39,084 nucleotides of DNA from Ignavibacteriales bacterium. Its GTDB lineage: Bacteria; Bacteroidota; Ignavibacteria; UBA10030; UBA8401. A model generated the notes under the pieces. The model searched no databases, was not told where the DNA came from, and worked only from the letters and a program-made list of their open reading frames with translations. This document shows, piece after piece, positions 1-8,133 of the stretch. Every line of letters begins with the position of its first letter. Positions within the stretch are counted from its first letter, which is position 1. The stretch lies in NCBI GenBank assembly GCA_026390635.1, contig JAPLFO010000148.1, forward strand, positions 10,338-49,421. The letters run 5' to 3'. Position numbers and translations under genes: made by a program.

Positions 1-150
1 TGTGCGCATGACACCATACGACGCAATTTGTTGATAGTCCGTCACCTTTTCAACCAGGGCTTCGATGCCCAATTCCTTCAATGCTTCCCGAGTTCGGGAT
101 TCGAGGGTTTTACAGTTTGCGCAACCGGAGCCAAGCACTTTGATAATCAT
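1..150 (-). CDS. Small thioredoxin-family redox protein, partial (C-terminus beyond window)
   Basis: The 50 visible codons begin MIIKVLGSGCANCKTLE, which is the first beta strand and the CxxC loop (Cys10, Cys13) of the short 'redox-active disulfide' thioredoxin/glutaredoxin-like family of about 80 residues. The ATG at 148-150 has an AAAGGA ribosome site about 8 bases upstream, which fixes the start. The reading frame is open to the window edge, so the C-terminus is missing. It lies 50 bases downstream of the ArsR repressor on the same strand and is probably cotranscribed. In related genomes such pairs usually accompany a membrane permease, which would lie outside this window. The role is thiol-disulfide chemistry or metal and metalloid handling in the cytoplasm; the actual substrate cannot be told. 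Confidence 0.85.
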   Translation of the reverse strand, partial: MIIKVLGSGCANCKTLESRTREALKELGIEALVEKVTDYQQIASYGVMRT

Positions 151-200
151 TTCGAGTTCCTTTCTCATTTCCATTGAGTGCATATCATGCCCGATGGTGC

Positions 201-548
201 TTATATTCCACAGATCTTCTTGCGGCACACGTGTTTTGCAGTTTTTTTGTCTTTGGTGACTGTCTCTTCGTCCACCAGCGACTTCTTTAAAAGTTTCAGT
301 ATATCGCCGGCAAACTGGTTTGTCGGCTTTGCGGGAAGGGAGAAGTTCACCCATCTTCCGTCTTTGGAGTCTTCGACAAGGCCGGCGTCACGCAGCAGCG
401 TGAGATGTTTAGACACGGTGGCATTGGAAAGCTGGAGCACCTCCCGGATTTCGCACATACACAGTTCCCGTTCTTCCAACATTTTGACAATGCGCAAACG
501 ACCAGGATCGCTCAGGGCTTTGAAGACTTTTACCGCATGTTGTTGCAT
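201..548 (-). CDS. ArsR-family metal/redox-responsive transcriptional repressor
   Basis: This 115-residue protein has the length and order of the ArsR/SmtB winged-helix family. It has a helical start, then a recognition region around residues 28-52 containing ELCMCEI and LSNATVSKHL, then a wing (LVEDSKDGRWVNF). The CxC pair in ELCMCE matches the alpha-3 metal site of ArsR-type repressors. Two further cysteines close the protein (HVCRKKICGI) and could add a ligand or a redox switch. Members bind an operator as dimers and leave it when metal or an oxidant binds. A perfect inverted repeat lies 19-38 bases upstream of the start, so self-repression is likely. The downstream thioredoxin gene is the probable regulated partner. 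The inducer is not known. Confidence 0.93.
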   Translation of the reverse strand: MQQHAVKVFKALSDPGRLRIVKMLEERELCMCEIREVLQLSNATVSKHLTLLRDAGLVEDSKDGRWVNFSLPAKPTNQFAGDILKLLKKSLVDEETVTKDKKTAKHVCRKKICGI

Positions 549-566
549 AGAGGCCTCATTTCTTCA

Positions 567-586
567 TTTCGTTAACTAACGAAATA
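567..586 (-). promoter_or_regulatory. Candidate ArsR operator: 8-bp inverted repeat with overlapping promoter
   Basis: Arms ATTTCGTT (567-574) and AACGAAAT (579-586) are perfect inverted repeats separated by 4 bases, just upstream of the arsR start. On the minus strand a sigma-70-like pair TTGCAT (606-611) and TATATT (584-589), spaced 16 bases, overlaps the right arm. A repressor bound here would block transcription. The palindrome is seen directly; the assignment to this ArsR is inferred from position. Confidence 0.65.
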
Positions 587-681
587 TATACACCTCTCCG
601 GCAATATGCAAGCACCTTTTTTTGGGGGGATCAATGGAAAGTATCAGATTGGAAATCGGGCGCCCATTGTTCAACTGCCTG

Positions 682-1593
682 CTAGAATTTCACGCAGGGC
701 GTGCTTTTTAAAATAGCGTCTATTGCTCTCTTATCTGTATCAGTCAACGGAAGAAGCGGCGGCCGTACAAATCCGCCGTCGCAGCCGTTGGCGGAGCAGG
801 CGTATTTTAGACCGGCGATGCCGTAAGTTGCAGTGATGGCTGCATTCAGCGGCAGCAGCTTGAGGTACAGTTCGCGGGCTGCGGCATGATTTGCAGCATC
901 GACGTATTTCTGGACGGCGACACACTCCTCCGGGGCACAGTTGGCCAGGGCAAGAATGCCGGCGCGAATACCAAGCGTCAACGCCGGATACCAGAGCGCC
1001 GCCGTCCCGACGATAAGATTAAAATCCGCCGGCACCACGGAGAGGTACGACGTCAATTGCGGAAGGCTGCCGGAGCTGTCCTTCATACCGATAATATTCG
1101 GATGCTGACCTAATTCTTTAGCAGCCGTCGCGGAGATGGTGATGCCGGTAAATTTGGGGACGTTGTAGATAAGAATCGGGATCTGCGAGTTCTCTGCCAC
1201 TTCTGTAAAATGACGGATCATAACACGATCGGTCATCTGATCCTTATAGAACGCCGGCGTGAGCACCAGCGCAGCGTGGACCCCGACTGCTGCGGCTTTG
1301 TTGGTGAGAAATATTGTTTCACGGGTAGATTCGAGGCCGGTACCGGCAAGAATTATGCGTCCCTCTTTTGCAGTCTCAACGGTTGTCCGGATGAGGCGTA
1401 ATTTTTCTTCCGGCGTCAACAGCGGCGTTTCACTGTTCGAACCAAGCACCAGATAACCGCTCAATGGAGCAGCATTCCAGCGCTCCATGTTGTGCTCGAA
1501 GGCATCGTAGTCCACATCGCCATGCTCTGTGAACGGCGTGATCATCGGCGGAAGAACGCCGTGTATGCTCAGATTGTTTTTTTCAGGCTTCAT
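682..1593 (-). CDS. DapA-family lyase, probably 4-hydroxy-2-oxoglutarate aldolase type
   Basis: This 303-residue protein belongs to the dihydrodipicolinate synthase / N-acetylneuraminate lyase family of class I aldolases. The Schiff-base lysine is Lys171 in IIGMKDSSG and the catalytic tyrosine is Tyr143 in IYNVP. The substrate loop reads GSNSE (51-55) where true DapA enzymes have GTTGE; the SN form is closer to 4-hydroxy-2-oxoglutarate aldolases and related sugar-acid aldolases. The exact substrate stays open. I start it at the ATG at 1591-1593. A GTG at 1672-1674 would add 27 residues, but that stretch lies inside the palindromic repeat 1622-1793 and does not look like family sequence. No good ribosome site precedes the ATG. 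It follows the kor operon on the same strand, separated by the repeat. Confidence 0.85.
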   Translation of the reverse strand: MKPEKNNLSIHGVLPPMITPFTEHGDVDYDAFEHNMERWNAAPLSGYLVLGSNSETPLLTPEEKLRLIRTTVETAKEGRIILAGTGLESTRETIFLTNKAAAVGVHAALVLTPAFYKDQMTDRVMIRHFTEVAENSQIPILIYNVPKFTGITISATAAKELGQHPNIIGMKDSSGSLPQLTSYLSVVPADFNLIVGTAALWYPALTLGIRAGILALANCAPEECVAVQKYVDAANHAAARELYLKLLPLNAAITATYGIAGLKYACSANGCDGGFVRPPLLPLTDTDKRAIDAILKSTPCVKF

Positions 1594-1621
1594 ATCAACA
1601 TGATTGATTTCAATGAAGGGT

Positions 1622-1793
1622 TTGCCACAGAGATCACTCGCCTCGCTGAGCTCGGCGAAGTGGGCAGAGACCACCGGGAAGTTGTCATTCTGAGCGGAGC
1701 GAAGAATCCATCATTTCAATTGTCGGACACTCCTCGCTGGATTCTTCGCTGCGCTCAGCATGATAGATCGCACACTCTCTGCCTCTGTGGCAA
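1622..1793. repeat. Nested palindromic intergenic element with TTGCCACAGAG terminal inverted repeats
   Basis: The outer arms TTGCCACAGAG (1622-1632) and CTCTGTGGCAA (1783-1793) are perfect 11-bp inverted repeats, so the element is 172 bp long. Inside is a second inverted repeat of 26 bp arms (1685-1710 and 1738-1763, 24 of 26 positions matching) that begins TCATTCTGAGCGGAGCG. The element has no coding capacity and separates korC from the DapA-family gene. The inner hairpin could end korDABC transcription or protect its 3' end. A second element with the same termini lies at 34410-34477. Confidence 0.8.
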
Positions 1794-1809
1794 TATTCTG
1801 TTGTAGCGG

Positions 1810-2355
1810 TTATTGCACCAATGTGCGGCCGTATTCGTACCCCTTTTCGAACGCACGCAAATTGAGTTCGTCTGTCCCTTTCGGCACCGACGCCAGGACG
1901 GCTTTGCGCATTGCATCGGCGCCGACGATTCCTGACACCGCTGTCAGACATCCCATCATGACGATATTGAGAACCATTTTCTTCCCAAGTTCTTCGGCAA
2001 AACGGGTTGCAGGGATAGAATAATGTTTGATGTCTTTCCGCAGATGGTGTGTCACCACAAGTTCTTCCTCCGTGATGAGTATACCGCCTTCCGAAAGTTC
2101 CGGCACAAATTTCGTATAGGCCTCCTGGGACATCACCACCATCAACGATGGCGAGATAATGTACGGATAGGCAATCACCTCTGTTGAGACGATGATTTGC
2201 GCGCTGCAGGAACTGCCGCGGGCTTCCGGCCCGAATGCCTGAATCATCGTTGCATATTTATTGTCATAGATCGCGGCGGCACGGCCGATGATATATCCGC
2301 TGAGGATAACACCCTGGCCGCCGAAACCGCCCACTTTAATCTCTGTTCTTACCAT
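1810..2355 (-). CDS. korC: 2-oxoacid:ferredoxin oxidoreductase, gamma subunit
   Basis: This 181-residue protein has the gamma-subunit hallmark near its N-terminus (KVGGFGGQGVILSGYIIG) and the family's later GPEARGSSCSAQIIVS. In four-subunit enzymes this domain binds coenzyme A together with the other chains. It is the last gene of the korDABC operon, 63 bases after korB. I choose the ATG at 2353-2355, which puts the GGxGGQG motif at the usual distance from the N-terminus and has AAAGGG upstream; an ATG ten codons earlier is possible. The enzyme oxidises or makes 2-oxoglutarate, or another 2-oxoacid, with CoA and ferredoxin, either in the TCA cycle or in its reductive form. Confidence 0.92.
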   Translation of the reverse strand: MVRTEIKVGGFGGQGVILSGYIIGRAAAIYDNKYATMIQAFGPEARGSSCSAQIIVSTEVIAYPYIISPSLMVVMSQEAYTKFVPELSEGGILITEEELVVTHHLRKDIKHYSIPATRFAEELGKKMVLNIVMMGCLTAVSGIVGADAMRKAVLASVPKGTDELNLRAFEKGYEYGRTLVQ

Positions 2356-2418
2356 TTTCTTTTGCCCTTTTATCATGATCAACAAAGAGATTCGCCATAG
2401 TCCAGAGGATCTTCTTTT

Positions 2419-3300
2419 TCATTCACCAACAACGCTCGGGATATAGCGATCGCCGAGTTTCTTCTGATAGTATTCCTGCATCATCGCGTGATATGTCGGA
2501 CGTTCTTTGTCAACGAATTTGCCGATAACAAACTTGCCCTGGAAATCGAGCGGAATCGTTTTCGTGTCTGCGCCGTTCCTGATCTCGCAATTGTCCCGAT
2601 AGTACACCATCTGATCCAGACCGTCGCCAATTTTGTTGCGGCGGCTGTAGAGTGTGGGGCACGGAGCAAGGATTTCAATAAAAGAAAAACCCTTTTTCCC
2701 CAATGCCTCTTTGATAGCTTTTGTCAGATGGCGGACATGGTACGCCGTCCAGCGCGCCACGTACACCGCTCCGCAGGATTCTGCAAGATACGGAAGATTG
2801 AACGACTGTTCGAAGTTCCCGTAGGGGGTCGTCGACGCAATGGACGTCATCGGTGTAGTCGGCGCCACCTGGCCGCCGGTCATGCCGTAGATAAAATTGT
2901 TGATCAGTATGACGGTCATGTCCACGTTCCGCCGCGCGGCGTGAATGAAGTGATTTCCGCCGATGGCGGTCAGATCTCCGTCTCCGGAGTAGACAATGAC
3001 TTTCAAATCCGGATTGGCCAGCTTCAGGCCCGTAGCAAACGGAATAGCGCGACCGTGTGTGGTGTGGAATGAATCGAGATCCATATAGCCCGCCACGCGT
3101 CCGGAACATCCGATGCCGGAGACGATGGCAACTTTGTCCAGATCCATTCCGCTGGTTTCCAGTGCATGGGCGAAACAATTGACTGTCGTTCCGATGCCGC
3201 AGCCCGGACACCAGATATGCGGCATGCGCTCCATCCGGAGAAAAGATTCCACTGCGTTGATCGGCATGCTCTCTTTTACATTGTAGAGTTCTTCTTGCAT
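2419..3300 (-). CDS. korB: 2-oxoacid:ferredoxin oxidoreductase, beta (thiamine diphosphate) subunit
   Basis: The 293-residue beta subunit carries the thiamine diphosphate and magnesium signature: GDGD at 106-109 followed by NN at 134-135. The CPGCG loop (31-35) is part of the cysteine set that binds the proximal iron-sulfur cluster in this family, together with Cys65 in GIGCSGR. The GRAIPFATG segment is also typical. The ATG at 3298-3300 has an AAGGA ribosome site. It sits between korA (35-base gap) and korC (63 bases), so the three chains are made from one transcript. The 2-oxoglutarate assignment rests on similarity to KorB; other 2-oxoacids cannot be excluded. Confidence 0.94.
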   Translation of the reverse strand: MQEELYNVKESMPINAVESFLRMERMPHIWCPGCGIGTTVNCFAHALETSGMDLDKVAIVSGIGCSGRVAGYMDLDSFHTTHGRAIPFATGLKLANPDLKVIVYSGDGDLTAIGGNHFIHAARRNVDMTVILINNFIYGMTGGQVAPTTPMTSIASTTPYGNFEQSFNLPYLAESCGAVYVARWTAYHVRHLTKAIKEALGKKGFSFIEILAPCPTLYSRRNKIGDGLDQMVYYRDNCEIRNGADTKTIPLDFQGKFVIGKFVDKERPTYHAMMQEYYQKKLGDRYIPSVVGE

Positions 3301-3335
3301 TGTTTTTCCTTCAAACCTTAATGACCGAAAGACGG

Positions 3336-4496
3336 CTATTTGCAGATGCTCTTCATGATTTTTTCATAGATGTCGTTGGGATTGTGCACCGTCCCGCCGA
3401 CGTGTCCTACCAGATGAACGCTTGCTTTGCCTGCTGCGAGGCGTTCGACTTCCAGAACAATCTGTCCCATGTTCAGCTCGGGAACAACGATTGCTTTGAC
3501 GGTCGCGGCGATTTCGCGTATTTTTTTCTCGGGGAACGGCCACACCGTCACCAATCGCAAATGTCCGACCTTTATGCCTTCGGCTCGGGCACGCTCGATG
3601 GCGGGAATCGCCGTGCGCGATGTGATGCCGTAGCTTACGACGACCACCTCGGCCCCTTCCATCTGTTCTTCGCGATAGTCAACGATCGAATCGGCATTTT
3701 GTTTGATCTTGTTGATGATCCGGCGGACCTTCTGCTCCTGTGTCGGCAGCGTCATGCTCGGATAGCCGCGTTCGTCGTGCGTCAGTCCGGTGACATGAAT
3801 ATGATAGCCGTCGCCTGCCTTGACCATCGGCGGCACAAGATCTTTACCGGCGTGATAGAGAAGAAAGTCCTTCTTTGCTCCTTCATAGTACCGACGCTGG
3901 CGAACAAAGATATTCTCCGCCGGAGGAATGTTCACGCGCTCGGTCATATGGCCGACACATTCATCCATCATCATCATTACCGGCACACGATATTCCTCGG
4001 AGAGATTGAACGCCTTGATTGTCAGATCGAAGCATTCCTGCGGTGAATTCGGACAGAGTGCAATAATCGCATAGTCGCCATGGGATCCCCAACGCGCCTG
4101 CATCATATCACCCTGCGCCGGCTGCGTCGGCAATCCTGTGGACGGACCGGCACGCTGCACATCGACAAAGACGCACGGCGTTTCCGTCATCGCTGCATAG
4201 CCAATATGTTCCATCATCAATGAAAATCCGGGGCCCGACGTCACGGTCATTGCTTTCTTGCCGCCCCATACAGCGCCCTGAATGGCGATGGACGACGCGA
4301 TTTCATCTTCCATCTGAATGAATGTGCCTCCGACCAGCGGAAAGCGTTCCGCGATGCGCTCGACTACTTCCGTGGAGGGCGTGATGGGATAACCCGCAAC
4401 AAATCGGCAGCCGGCGGCAATTGCGCCTTCGCAGCAGGCGTGATCACCGTCAATAAAATGAGAACCCGTCAATACTCCGCGCGGATCGGCATTCAT
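3336..4496 (-). CDS. korA: 2-oxoacid:ferredoxin oxidoreductase, alpha subunit
   Basis: The 386-residue alpha subunit has the pyrimidine-binding domain of the 2-oxoacid oxidoreductase superfamily, beginning GYPITPSTEVVERIAE. It then has the TSGPGFSLMMEHIGYA and QRAGPSTGLPTQPAQGD segments that are strongly typical of KorA/VorA chains. The C-terminal third (VVVSYGITSRTA onward) is the transketolase-C-like domain. Length is normal for a separate alpha chain with no fused gamma domain. Its ATG overlaps the korD stop as ATGA (4493-4496), indicating translational coupling. It works with KorB, KorC and KorD as a cytoplasmic CoA-acylating, ferredoxin-dependent enzyme. Confidence 0.94.
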   Translation of the reverse strand: MNADPRGVLTGSHFIDGDHACCEGAIAAGCRFVAGYPITPSTEVVERIAERFPLVGGTFIQMEDEIASSIAIQGAVWGGKKAMTVTSGPGFSLMMEHIGYAAMTETPCVFVDVQRAGPSTGLPTQPAQGDMMQARWGSHGDYAIIALCPNSPQECFDLTIKAFNLSEEYRVPVMMMMDECVGHMTERVNIPPAENIFVRQRRYYEGAKKDFLLYHAGKDLVPPMVKAGDGYHIHVTGLTHDERGYPSMTLPTQEQKVRRIINKIKQNADSIVDYREEQMEGAEVVVVSYGITSRTAIPAIERARAEGIKVGHLRLVTVWPFPEKKIREIAATVKAIVVPELNMGQIVLEVERLAAGKASVHLVGHVGGTVHNPNDIYEKIMKSICK

Positions 4497-4753
4497 GACG
4501 CCTTCCTTTCCGTCTTCGACTTGATAATGAATCCATAAATTGCAAAATCAGGACAGAGAAGGCCGCACATATTGCATCCCGTGCACAACTCGGCCGCCGA
4601 AAGAATCGGCGGATGATATCCTTTGGCATTATATTGCTCAGAGAGCGTAAGAGCGTCGGTCGGGCAAAACTCCACACAGAAGCCGCATCCTTTGCAGCGT
4701 TCTGCGGAAATCACCACCGTTCCTCTTATCTTTTTCTCCGTTGATCCTGTCAT
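4493..4753 (-). CDS. korD: 2-oxoacid:ferredoxin oxidoreductase, delta (2x 4Fe-4S ferredoxin) subunit
   Basis: This 86-residue protein has two complete 4Fe-4S cluster motifs: CKGCGFCVEFCP at about 20-31 and CTGCNMCGLLCP at about 57-68. That is the bacterial-type ferredoxin arrangement of KorD/PorD subunits, which pass electrons from the alpha-beta core to soluble ferredoxin. An AAGGA ribosome site precedes the ATG. It is the first gene of korDABC and overlaps korA by four bases. The preceding gap to the racemase gene is 61 bases, and I see no convincing promoter in it. Confidence 0.94.
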   Translation of the reverse strand: MTGSTEKKIRGTVVISAERCKGCGFCVEFCPTDALTLSEQYNAKGYHPPILSAAELCTGCNMCGLLCPDFAIYGFIIKSKTERKAS

Positions 4754-4814
4754 ACGCTTTTCCTTATTGGTGATACATACTCAAATACAAAATATTTTTG
4801 CCACATTCGGACAA

Positions 4815-5804
4815 TCATTTCTTCAACGGTGTAAATTCGAACAAATCTGATTTTACCTCACATCTATGGAGCGCCCGGGCGGTCGGTTGCGACACCCGCT
4901 CCAGCAATGCGCCCAGCGATGCTGCTTCCTCAGGCGTCACTCCCACCCGTGAAACGATTCGGACTTCCGCTGTAGCACCTGCATATTTTCCATATCGCCT
5001 TTCCGGAAAAACGACATCAGCCATACGCGGATTGGGATCGATAATTTCCACAGGAATCCGAGAATGATTCTGAAACGTCTTTTGAAACACGTCAAATGAA
5101 TATCCATAGTGCGTGCAGCAAAGGCCGGCATAGATCTTTGTCGCAGAAGCCGGAATGCGGCTGAGCGCATCCGTCAGATACGTATCGATCATTTTTTTGA
5201 CCGCATCGCTGCCGGGATTCTCCTGGATTTCGCTCTCCAGAGTGCGGCATGCCTGCGAAACGATCATCTGTTCTGCAATCCCTTTGCGAATCAATCCTTC
5301 TTTATGTTTGTTCGCAGTGATGGTTGTTGGTGTTCCCAGAATAATCGCCGCTGCCGCCGTATCGTTCGCCATTGCCGCTGCCATCATCTCGATACCGAGA
5401 TCCACTATTCCGATGACAGGTATGTGTGCCTGCTTCGCAAAATCCGTTTCGGCATACAACACAGAGAGCGTGTTGCACGCAACCAGAATAATATCGGGAC
5501 GGTACCAACGGACGAATCCGGTTAATGCCGAGGAAAAAATCCTGATCTTTTCCTCCGGCGTTGCCATGCTGTTGTAGCCGTAGTTTTTCGCCGCAAGTGC
5601 ATTACAGAAGATAACGTGAACGTGGCGGAAGATGCCCGCACGGCGCGCCCGCGCCTCAACGTCCGCGGCCACGGAAAGACCACCCAGGCCGGAGTCTGTT
5701 ACCAGTACAGTGATCCTCTCTTCTGCAAACAACTGTTTCACCAGTTTCCCGGTTTTTCCATTTGTTGGTCCCACTCCGGAAGTCAATGTCGCAGCGTTTT
5801 TCAT
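4815..5804 (-). CDS. Glutamate racemase-like Asp/Glu racemase family protein
   Basis: The protein has both catalytic cysteine motifs of the MurI family: ACNT with Cys110, and LCCTHYG with Cys230. Asp37-Ser38 in TDSGLGG corresponds to the family's N-terminal substrate motif. Glutamate racemase makes D-glutamate for peptidoglycan. At about 330 residues it is longer than typical MurI (260-290). It also has a large insert between strands around VEARARRAGIFRHVHVIF, so it may be a divergent paralogue. I use the ATG at 5802-5804, which has AAGGA seven bases upstream. That makes it overlap the upstream hydrolase by about 149 bases; a GTG about 21 codons further in would shorten the overlap and fit the family start better. 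Confidence 0.8.
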   Translation of the reverse strand: MKNAATLTSGVGPTNGKTGKLVKQLFAEERITVLVTDSGLGGLSVAADVEARARRAGIFRHVHVIFCNALAAKNYGYNSMATPEEKIRIFSSALTGFVRWYRPDIILVACNTLSVLYAETDFAKQAHIPVIGIVDLGIEMMAAAMANDTAAAAIILGTPTTITANKHKEGLIRKGIAEQMIVSQACRTLESEIQENPGSDAVKKMIDTYLTDALSRIPASATKIYAGLCCTHYGYSFDVFQKTFQNHSRIPVEIIDPNPRMADVVFPERRYGKYAGATAEVRIVSRVGVTPEEAASLGALLERVSQPTARALHRCEVKSDLFEFTPLKK

Positions 5805-6975
5805 TTCCATCCTTGTGTAATTCCTCAACCAGCACCCGCGCACTCTGCATCGTCATTCCGTCAAACGCTGTAATGCGCTGCAGATATCCCGTCTCTTCTC
5901 TATTCAGAAGCGGTGCAAGATTCATGTACCTCTCCCCTTCCGGTGTCTTAACCGGAAAGCACTCATTCTTCCATGCCAGCGACCAGGCATTCAGTGGCGC
6001 CGGTTTGTAGTGTGATGACAGGAGCATCTCCGGCTGGAAATCTTTCGAGCCCACCCAAACAGGCACCACCGGGGTTACCAGCGGATTGCCGAGCGAAAGC
6101 CAGAGGGTTGTCAACAGCGGATCTTCACCGGACGTCACACCCTCCATGATCAGGGAGGACGCCGTGGAGAAGCGAAGTATATAGTCGGAGAATGGAATCA
6201 TCGTTTTCTCACGCGCGTTCGCAGGCCAGTGTGTCTTCCAAAGATTGGATCCGGTCAATGAATGAGAAAGCCCGCGCACAACATCCGTCAGGATGAATTC
6301 CGGAGTCAACAGAGAAGAAAGCAATCCCCAGTAGACCGCGTCGTTTGCTGTCGTGTAGCGGATGTATCCTTGCCCGTCCTCAACCGTTCCGCAGAACGAA
6401 TAATTCGTGCGGACCAGATATCCATGCGGCGCGACCTGTGGGTCGTTGACGTCGTACTTTACAAAGGAGTAGGGCGTCGATTCAAAATATGCGGCTCCCC
6501 CTTTTGCATCGATCGCCCCGAAATTTGCTTCGACACCGCGCGATCCGTTTGTGGAACGGAGCATCTGTTCAAACTCGTGTACGGTTTTGCACGTGGCAAG
6601 GCCTCTGCGCATAATGACGCCTTCCTGATCCATCTTTCCTTTGTATTTCGCATACTGGAGATTGTACGACGCGGTGTTGATTAAGCAGAGTCCGACACTA
6701 TTGCTTCCCATGTAGCATTCTGTTTCGGAGCTATCGGAGAGATTATACACTCCGACAAAATCGTATGTATCGCCTTTGCAGTAGGAGAATTTATTTTCCT
6801 GTGAATCCGTGTCGCGGTTTTTCCAAATAATCGGCCGGCCGCTTTTCGATGCCTTCGCAGCAATAATGACCGTGGTACATGCTGCCGCCATATGCGCAGC
6901 GATGAGACACAACAGCACAATTCGTTTTACAGAGATCATGAATTTGTTCTCGGATTTTTTGTCAGGGATTTTCAT
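5656..6975 (-). CDS. Secreted Ntn-type hydrolase (C45 / linear amide hydrolase-like)
   Basis: The protein of about 439 residues starts with a signal sequence (ISVKRIVLLCLIAAHMAAA) directly followed by CTTVIIAAKASKSGRPI and then WKNRD. A cysteine exposed by cleavage, followed by a short strand and an N/R-containing loop, is the pattern of N-terminal nucleophile hydrolases such as choloylglycine hydrolase, acyl-CoA:6-APA acyltransferase and C69 dipeptidases. These cleave non-peptide or linear amide bonds. Cys33 would be the nucleophile; alternatively it could be lipidated, but the preceding AAA is a poor lipobox. The last 50 residues are read in the region that also encodes the start of the racemase gene and look atypical, so the true C-terminus may be earlier. 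The start may be Met1 or Met13. Confidence 0.72.
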   Translation of the reverse strand: MKIPDKKSENKFMISVKRIVLLCLIAAHMAAACTTVIIAAKASKSGRPIIWKNRDTDSQENKFSYCKGDTYDFVGVYNLSDSSETECYMGSNSVGLCLINTASYNLQYAKYKGKMDQEGVIMRRGLATCKTVHEFEQMLRSTNGSRGVEANFGAIDAKGGAAYFESTPYSFVKYDVNDPQVAPHGYLVRTNYSFCGTVEDGQGYIRYTTANDAVYWGLLSSLLTPEFILTDVVRGLSHSLTGSNLWKTHWPANAREKTMIPFSDYILRFSTASSLIMEGVTSGEDPLLTTLWLSLGNPLVTPVVPVWVGSKDFQPEMLLSSHYKPAPLNAWSLAWKNECFPVKTPEGERYMNLAPLLNREETGYLQRITAFDGMTMQSARVLVEELHKDGNEKRCDIDFRSGTNKWKNRETGETVVCRREDHCTGNRLRPGWSFRGRGR

Positions 6976-7357
6976 ATCCCAAAAAGTCGGCAGGATTCCA
7001 GCGCCGGCACAATATACTATAATGTTCCCAGAGGTTCTAAGGAAAAAGACAGTTTGCCTGCGCCTGCAAATCCCGTCCCTCTCATCACGGACGCGCGCGC
7101 TTTCTTCAGAACTTCTTTAATTCCTTCAAAATACATGCCACTATCAGAGGGTTCCTATCTTTCAAAATTGCCAGTCGTGAAGACAGTTTTCCTACTTTTT
7201 GTGCATTTTTGACCTATTTTTACTAGGATTGACAAGTTGTCGTTACTCGCGGTGGGCATCCTGGGTGCCGACAACACTGGTATGGGCTGAATGCGCACAC
7301 ATGGCGACACAGAGGTTACAGAGTATAGAGCGGAATCCGAAATATTTCTGTCGGGGG
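6976..7357. other. Non-coding gap of about 380 bases
   Basis: No plausible gene was found between pgl and the secreted hydrolase. A weak minus-strand promoter-like TATATT (7011-7016) lies about 40 bases above the hydrolase start. The segment 7304-7323 (GCGACACAGAGG then TTACAGAG) resembles a worn copy of the CCACAGAG repeat ends seen at 1622, 15698 and 34410. Nothing else stands out. Confidence 0.5.
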
Positions 7358-8095
7358 CTAGGTCGCTTGCGGATTGCATGCTTCATCCACCCACCACTCA
7401 ACAATACCATGGATCGGTATCACCATTGAAACTGGATACAGTGCGGAGGGAGATGATAGAGTTGAGAGAGTCCGGAGAATTCCTGCTTTTTCTTCTCCGG
7501 TCGCGATAAGCGCTGTACGATGCGCATTGTTGAGGACCGGCAGTGTCAGGGTCAATCGCCGCTGTCCGCTCTCAGGATGTGTTGTGGCCAGGCAGAGCGC
7601 CTTCCGTTCCTGCACGGCGCTGCTGTTCGGAAAGAGAGACGCCGTATGGCCGTCTGTTCCCACACCCAGCAGGATCCAGTCGAATTGTGGAAGTCCCGCC
7701 GCATCGACAGGCACAATATTGAGAATCTCCTGCTGATAGCGGCGCGCTTCTTCGGACGGTTCGCATTCGCCGCGCATGCGATGGACGGTACCTCCCGCGA
7801 TCTGCAGCGGTTCCAGAAAACTCTCTTCAACCATCTTGAAGTTGCTGGCATCATCCTGCGGTGGAACGCAGCGCTCATCGCTCCAAAAGATGTGGATCCG
7901 TTTCCAATAGTCCGCCGGAAGACCGCGCCATTGTTTATACAACACCTGCGGGGTTCTGCCGCCAGCAAGAGCGACCGTCACAAACGGCTGTGCGCGCAGA
8001 CGTTCTGACGCATCATGCAGAAATTCCACCGCCAACGCAGCTGCGAGAGAGTTGGCATCGGAAAAATGATGTTGCCGGGAATTTTGCATAACCAT
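7358..8095 (-). CDS. pgl: 6-phosphogluconolactonase
   Basis: This 245-residue protein matches the DevB/Pgl family. It has ALAGGRTPQVLY at 42-53 (phosphate-binding loop), IHIFWSDERCVPP at 67-79, and LLGVGTDGHTASLFP, whose Asp and His belong to the active site. The enzyme hydrolyses 6-phosphoglucono-delta-lactone in the second step of the oxidative pentose phosphate pathway. I take the ATG at 8093-8095; a TTG 17 codons earlier would run into zwf. It lies 38 bases after zwf on the same strand, so the two form a zwf-pgl operon. No clear ribosome site precedes it. It appears intact, unlike its neighbour. Confidence 0.93.
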   Translation of the reverse strand: MVMQNSRQHHFSDANSLAAALAVEFLHDASERLRAQPFVTVALAGGRTPQVLYKQWRGLPADYWKRIHIFWSDERCVPPQDDASNFKMVEESFLEPLQIAGGTVHRMRGECEPSEEARRYQQEILNIVPVDAAGLPQFDWILLGVGTDGHTASLFPNSSAVQERKALCLATTHPESGQRRLTLTLPVLNNAHRTALIATGEEKAGILRTLSTLSSPSALYPVSMVIPIHGIVEWWVDEACNPQAT

Positions 8096-8133
8096 GCTCG
8101 CTGTCTGACTGTTTACTATATATTGCCACGCCA

